DNA of 64,000 nucleotides from Calothrix sp. FI2-JRJ7 (GTDB lineage: Bacteria; Cyanobacteriota; Cyanobacteriia; Cyanobacteriales; Nostocaceae): the NCBI GenBank assembly GCA_019359675.1, contig JAHHGX010000004.1, forward strand, positions 1-64,000, written 5' to 3'. Each line of letters opens with the position of its first letter. Positions within the stretch are counted from its first letter, which is position 1. The translations under genes and the position numbers were made by a program. The notes beneath the pieces were generated by a model, which saw only the letters and a program-made list of their open reading frames with translations, had not been told where the DNA came from and did not search any database. Of this stretch, positions 62,572 through 64,000 are shown one piece after another.

Positions 62572-63087
62572 TTATATAACTTGCTGGTTAAAGTTAAGTT
62601 TAACGAAAGTTTCAAATGCGAAGTAAATCAAAAGGTACCAAGGCATTAACTCTAATTGCAGTCCGTAAACTTGCAGTTGTATAAGGCCTAGTGCGAATAA
62701 TCCAAGCGGTAATACAAATCGTAAGTCCACAAGACCGTTGGTTAATTGGCGAATTTCTTGATTCAAATTATAAATAGCGCTGGGTAAGTCTGAACCTTCA
62801 TTCTCGCCGTTCGCTTGTACTATTTCACTGGCGCCAGTAACATCAGCAAAAACAATGCCCAGGTTTTTCATAATATCCTTAATAGCCTCAAGGGCTTGTT
62901 CATGGGTATCGTGATGAACAAGGATGCTGCCTGTTTTATGGTTGTATTCAACGCTGTTAATAAAGCGTGGCGCCTGTAAACTTTTACTAATGCGTTCCAT
63001 TTCTTCCTGGTTACGACGTTTATCTGATACTCTTAATCTTGTTCTACCAGAAGTGGTGCTGACTACTTGTGTGTGATGTGTAGACAT
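62572..63087 (-). CDS. HMA2-domain membrane protein
   Basis: A 171-residue protein. The first 85 residues form an HMA-like ferredoxin fold (TSGRTRLRVSDKRRN and SVEYNHKTGSILVHHDTHEQAL) without the CxxC metal site, as in the HMA2 family. The C-terminal part has two hydrophobic segments (FVLPLGLFALGLIQL and MPWYLLIYFAFETFV). It probably sits in the inner membrane. A metal- or stress-related role is possible but not shown. Confidence 0.75.
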   Translation of the reverse strand: MSTHHTQVVSTTSGRTRLRVSDKRRNQEEMERISKSLQAPRFINSVEYNHKTGSILVHHDTHEQALEAIKDIMKNLGIVFADVTGASEIVQANGENEGSDLPSAIYNLNQEIRQLTNGLVDLRFVLPLGLFALGLIQLQVYGLQLELMPWYLLIYFAFETFVKLNFNQQVI

Positions 63088-63182
63088 GATATTGGTTGAT
63101 GTCTATTGTTAGTGTAGTAATATTTTGTGTTAATTAGTGCTTGTTGTAATCTGCGTATAGGAAGAATGTTGTCATCTATCTT

Positions 63183-63216
63183 AATGTAGAGACCGAATTA
63201 ATTCGGTCTCTACATT
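63183..63216. repeat. GTAGAGA-family palindrome
   Basis: Perfect 34-nt palindrome with left arm AATGTAGAGACCGAATT, just before the dapL stop codon on the right. It is the longest perfect copy seen and could terminate dapL. Confidence 0.92.
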
Positions 63217-63221
63217 ATTTA

Positions 63222-64000
63222 TTATGTGATTGGAAATTTTTCGGTGATGCGTTTCATTGCTTCTTCAACGTTTGCACGGCTGTTGAATGCAGAAATGCGG
63301 AAATATCCCTCACCTGCGGCGCCAAAACCGGAACCGGGTGTTCCAACAACGTTGCAGGTGTGCAGCAATTTGTCGAAAAAGTCCCAGCTTGATAGGTTAT
63401 TTGGTGTTTTTACCCAAACGTAAGGTGCATTTACGCCTCCGTATACAGAAATACCAGCTTCGGTAAGTTTCTCACGGATGATTTTTGCGTTCTCCATGTA
63501 GAAATCTATCAATGCTTTGGTTTGGGCTTTGCCTTCTTCTGAATATACTGCTTCGGCGCCTCGCTGCACTATATAAGATACTCCATTAAATTTGGTAGAC
63601 TGACGCCGATTCCACAGTTTCCATATTTCTACGTTGGAACCGTCGGCAGAAGAACCTGTTAATGTTTTAGGTACAACGGTTAAGGCACATCGAGTTCCTG
63701 TAAAACCTGCATTTTTGGAGAATGACCGAAATTCTATCGCACAATCACGGGCGCCTTCTATTTCATAAATAGAATGAGGAATATCAGGGTCACTAATAAA
63801 TGCTTCGTAAGCTGCATCAAAGAATATTATCGAACCGTTATTAAGCGCGTAGTCAACCCAAGCTTTGAGATGCTCTTTACTTGCTGTGGCGCCTGTAGGA
63901 TTATTAGGAAAGCAAAGATAAATCAAATCAACTTTCTGTGAGGGAATTTCAGCAGTAAAGTTATTGTCGGCAGAAATAGGTAGATAAACTAAACCGCCAT
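63222..64000 (-). CDS. dapL: LL-diaminopimelate aminotransferase (partial, 5' end outside window)
   Basis: PLP enzyme that makes LL-2,6-diaminopimelate directly from tetrahydrodipicolinate for lysine and peptidoglycan in cyanobacteria and plants. The frame continues past the ATG at 63,926 to the window edge ([18 protein letters not shown]...). [13 protein letters not shown], the PLP lysine in [15 protein letters not shown] and APYVWVKTP near the C-terminus identify DapL. About 259 of roughly 410 residues are in view. Confidence 0.94.
   Translation of the reverse strand, partial: GGLVYLPISADNNFTAEIPSQKVDLIYLCFPNNPTGATASKEHLKAWVDYALNNGSIIFFDAAYEAFISDPDIPHSIYEIEGARDCAIEFRSFSKNAGFTGTRCALTVVPKTLTGSSADGSNVEIWKLWNRRQSTKFNGVSYIVQRGAEAVYSEEGKAQTKALIDFYMENAKIIREKLTEAGISVYGGVNAPYVWVKTPNNLSSWDFFDKLLHTCNVVGTPGSGFGAAGEGYFRISAFNSRANVEEAMKRITEKFPIT

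Overview
The window looks like chromosome of a filamentous, probably heterocyst-forming cyanobacterium (Nostocales, Calothrix/Rivularia/Scytonema-like). Evidence: divergent psbH and psbN, a PEP-CTERM surface protein, DUF2887 and Rpn-type nuclease families, heptameric short tandem repeats, a 1,524-residue two-module hybrid histidine kinase, many interspersed palindromic repeats and low GC (about 39% by eye). The hexamer GGCGCC occurs about 130 times by hand count, roughly one per 490 bp, while I saw no copy of the usual cyanobacterial palindrome GCGATCGC.

Layout. 0-10 kb: HAD phosphatase, DUF2887 nuclease-like protein, cyanase, glucosamine-6-P deaminase, RluA pseudouridine synthase, GH10 xylanase lipoprotein, cupin, gamma-glutamyltransferase, then a 2-hydroxyacid dehydrogenase and a methyltransferase that both lost their 5' ends at a shared junction near 10,080. 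10-20 kb: membrane GTPase, CNT nucleoside transporter, an operon of DUF4188-like gene plus truncated VOC protein plus lone receiver domain behind a double operator, the MbnP/MbnH copper-protein pair, and an Rpn nuclease with a duplicated tail. 20-32 kb: c-di-AMP riboswitch plus universal stress protein, M16 peptidase, a 1,278-residue membrane protein, cytochrome b561 and a decayed mrdA (PBP2). 32-48 kb: potA-potD-potB without potC, a broken sigma-like gene, a TIR-like protein, pth, tatA, psbH/psbN, an ABC exporter, and a run of orphan antitoxin-like genes beside an hsdM remnant. 48-60 kb: the hybrid kinase, DUF3616, CHAD, a rearranged glycosyltransferase/FkbM locus with a nonsense codon in a GT11-like gene, a TPR protein, ruvB and hisF. 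61-64 kb: tRNA-Ala, the mobile element below, an HMA2 protein and dapL running off the end.

The most exciting item is at 61,186-61,860. A 0.67-kb element sits 2 bp after tRNA-Ala(GGC). It has Tn7-like inverted ends with internal repeated sites, a three-repeat CRISPR array whose repeat ends in GTGGGTTGAAAG as in type V-K, and a detached repeat-like handle followed by 18 nt identical to the tRNA gene next to a GTA PAM. The insertion lies 54-55 bp from the PAM. This is the anatomy of a type V-K CRISPR-associated transposon (CAST) stripped of tnsB, tnsC, tniQ and cas12k: a gene-less 'mini-CAST' that keeps its ends, array and homing guide and could only move in trans.

The second theme is repeat biology. 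Two families of interspersed palindromes keep constant outer arms while their inner arms differ from copy to copy yet stay self-complementary. Members lie inside or at the ends of several coding regions. Many genes are truncated, fused or frameshifted, so the region is being actively reshaped.
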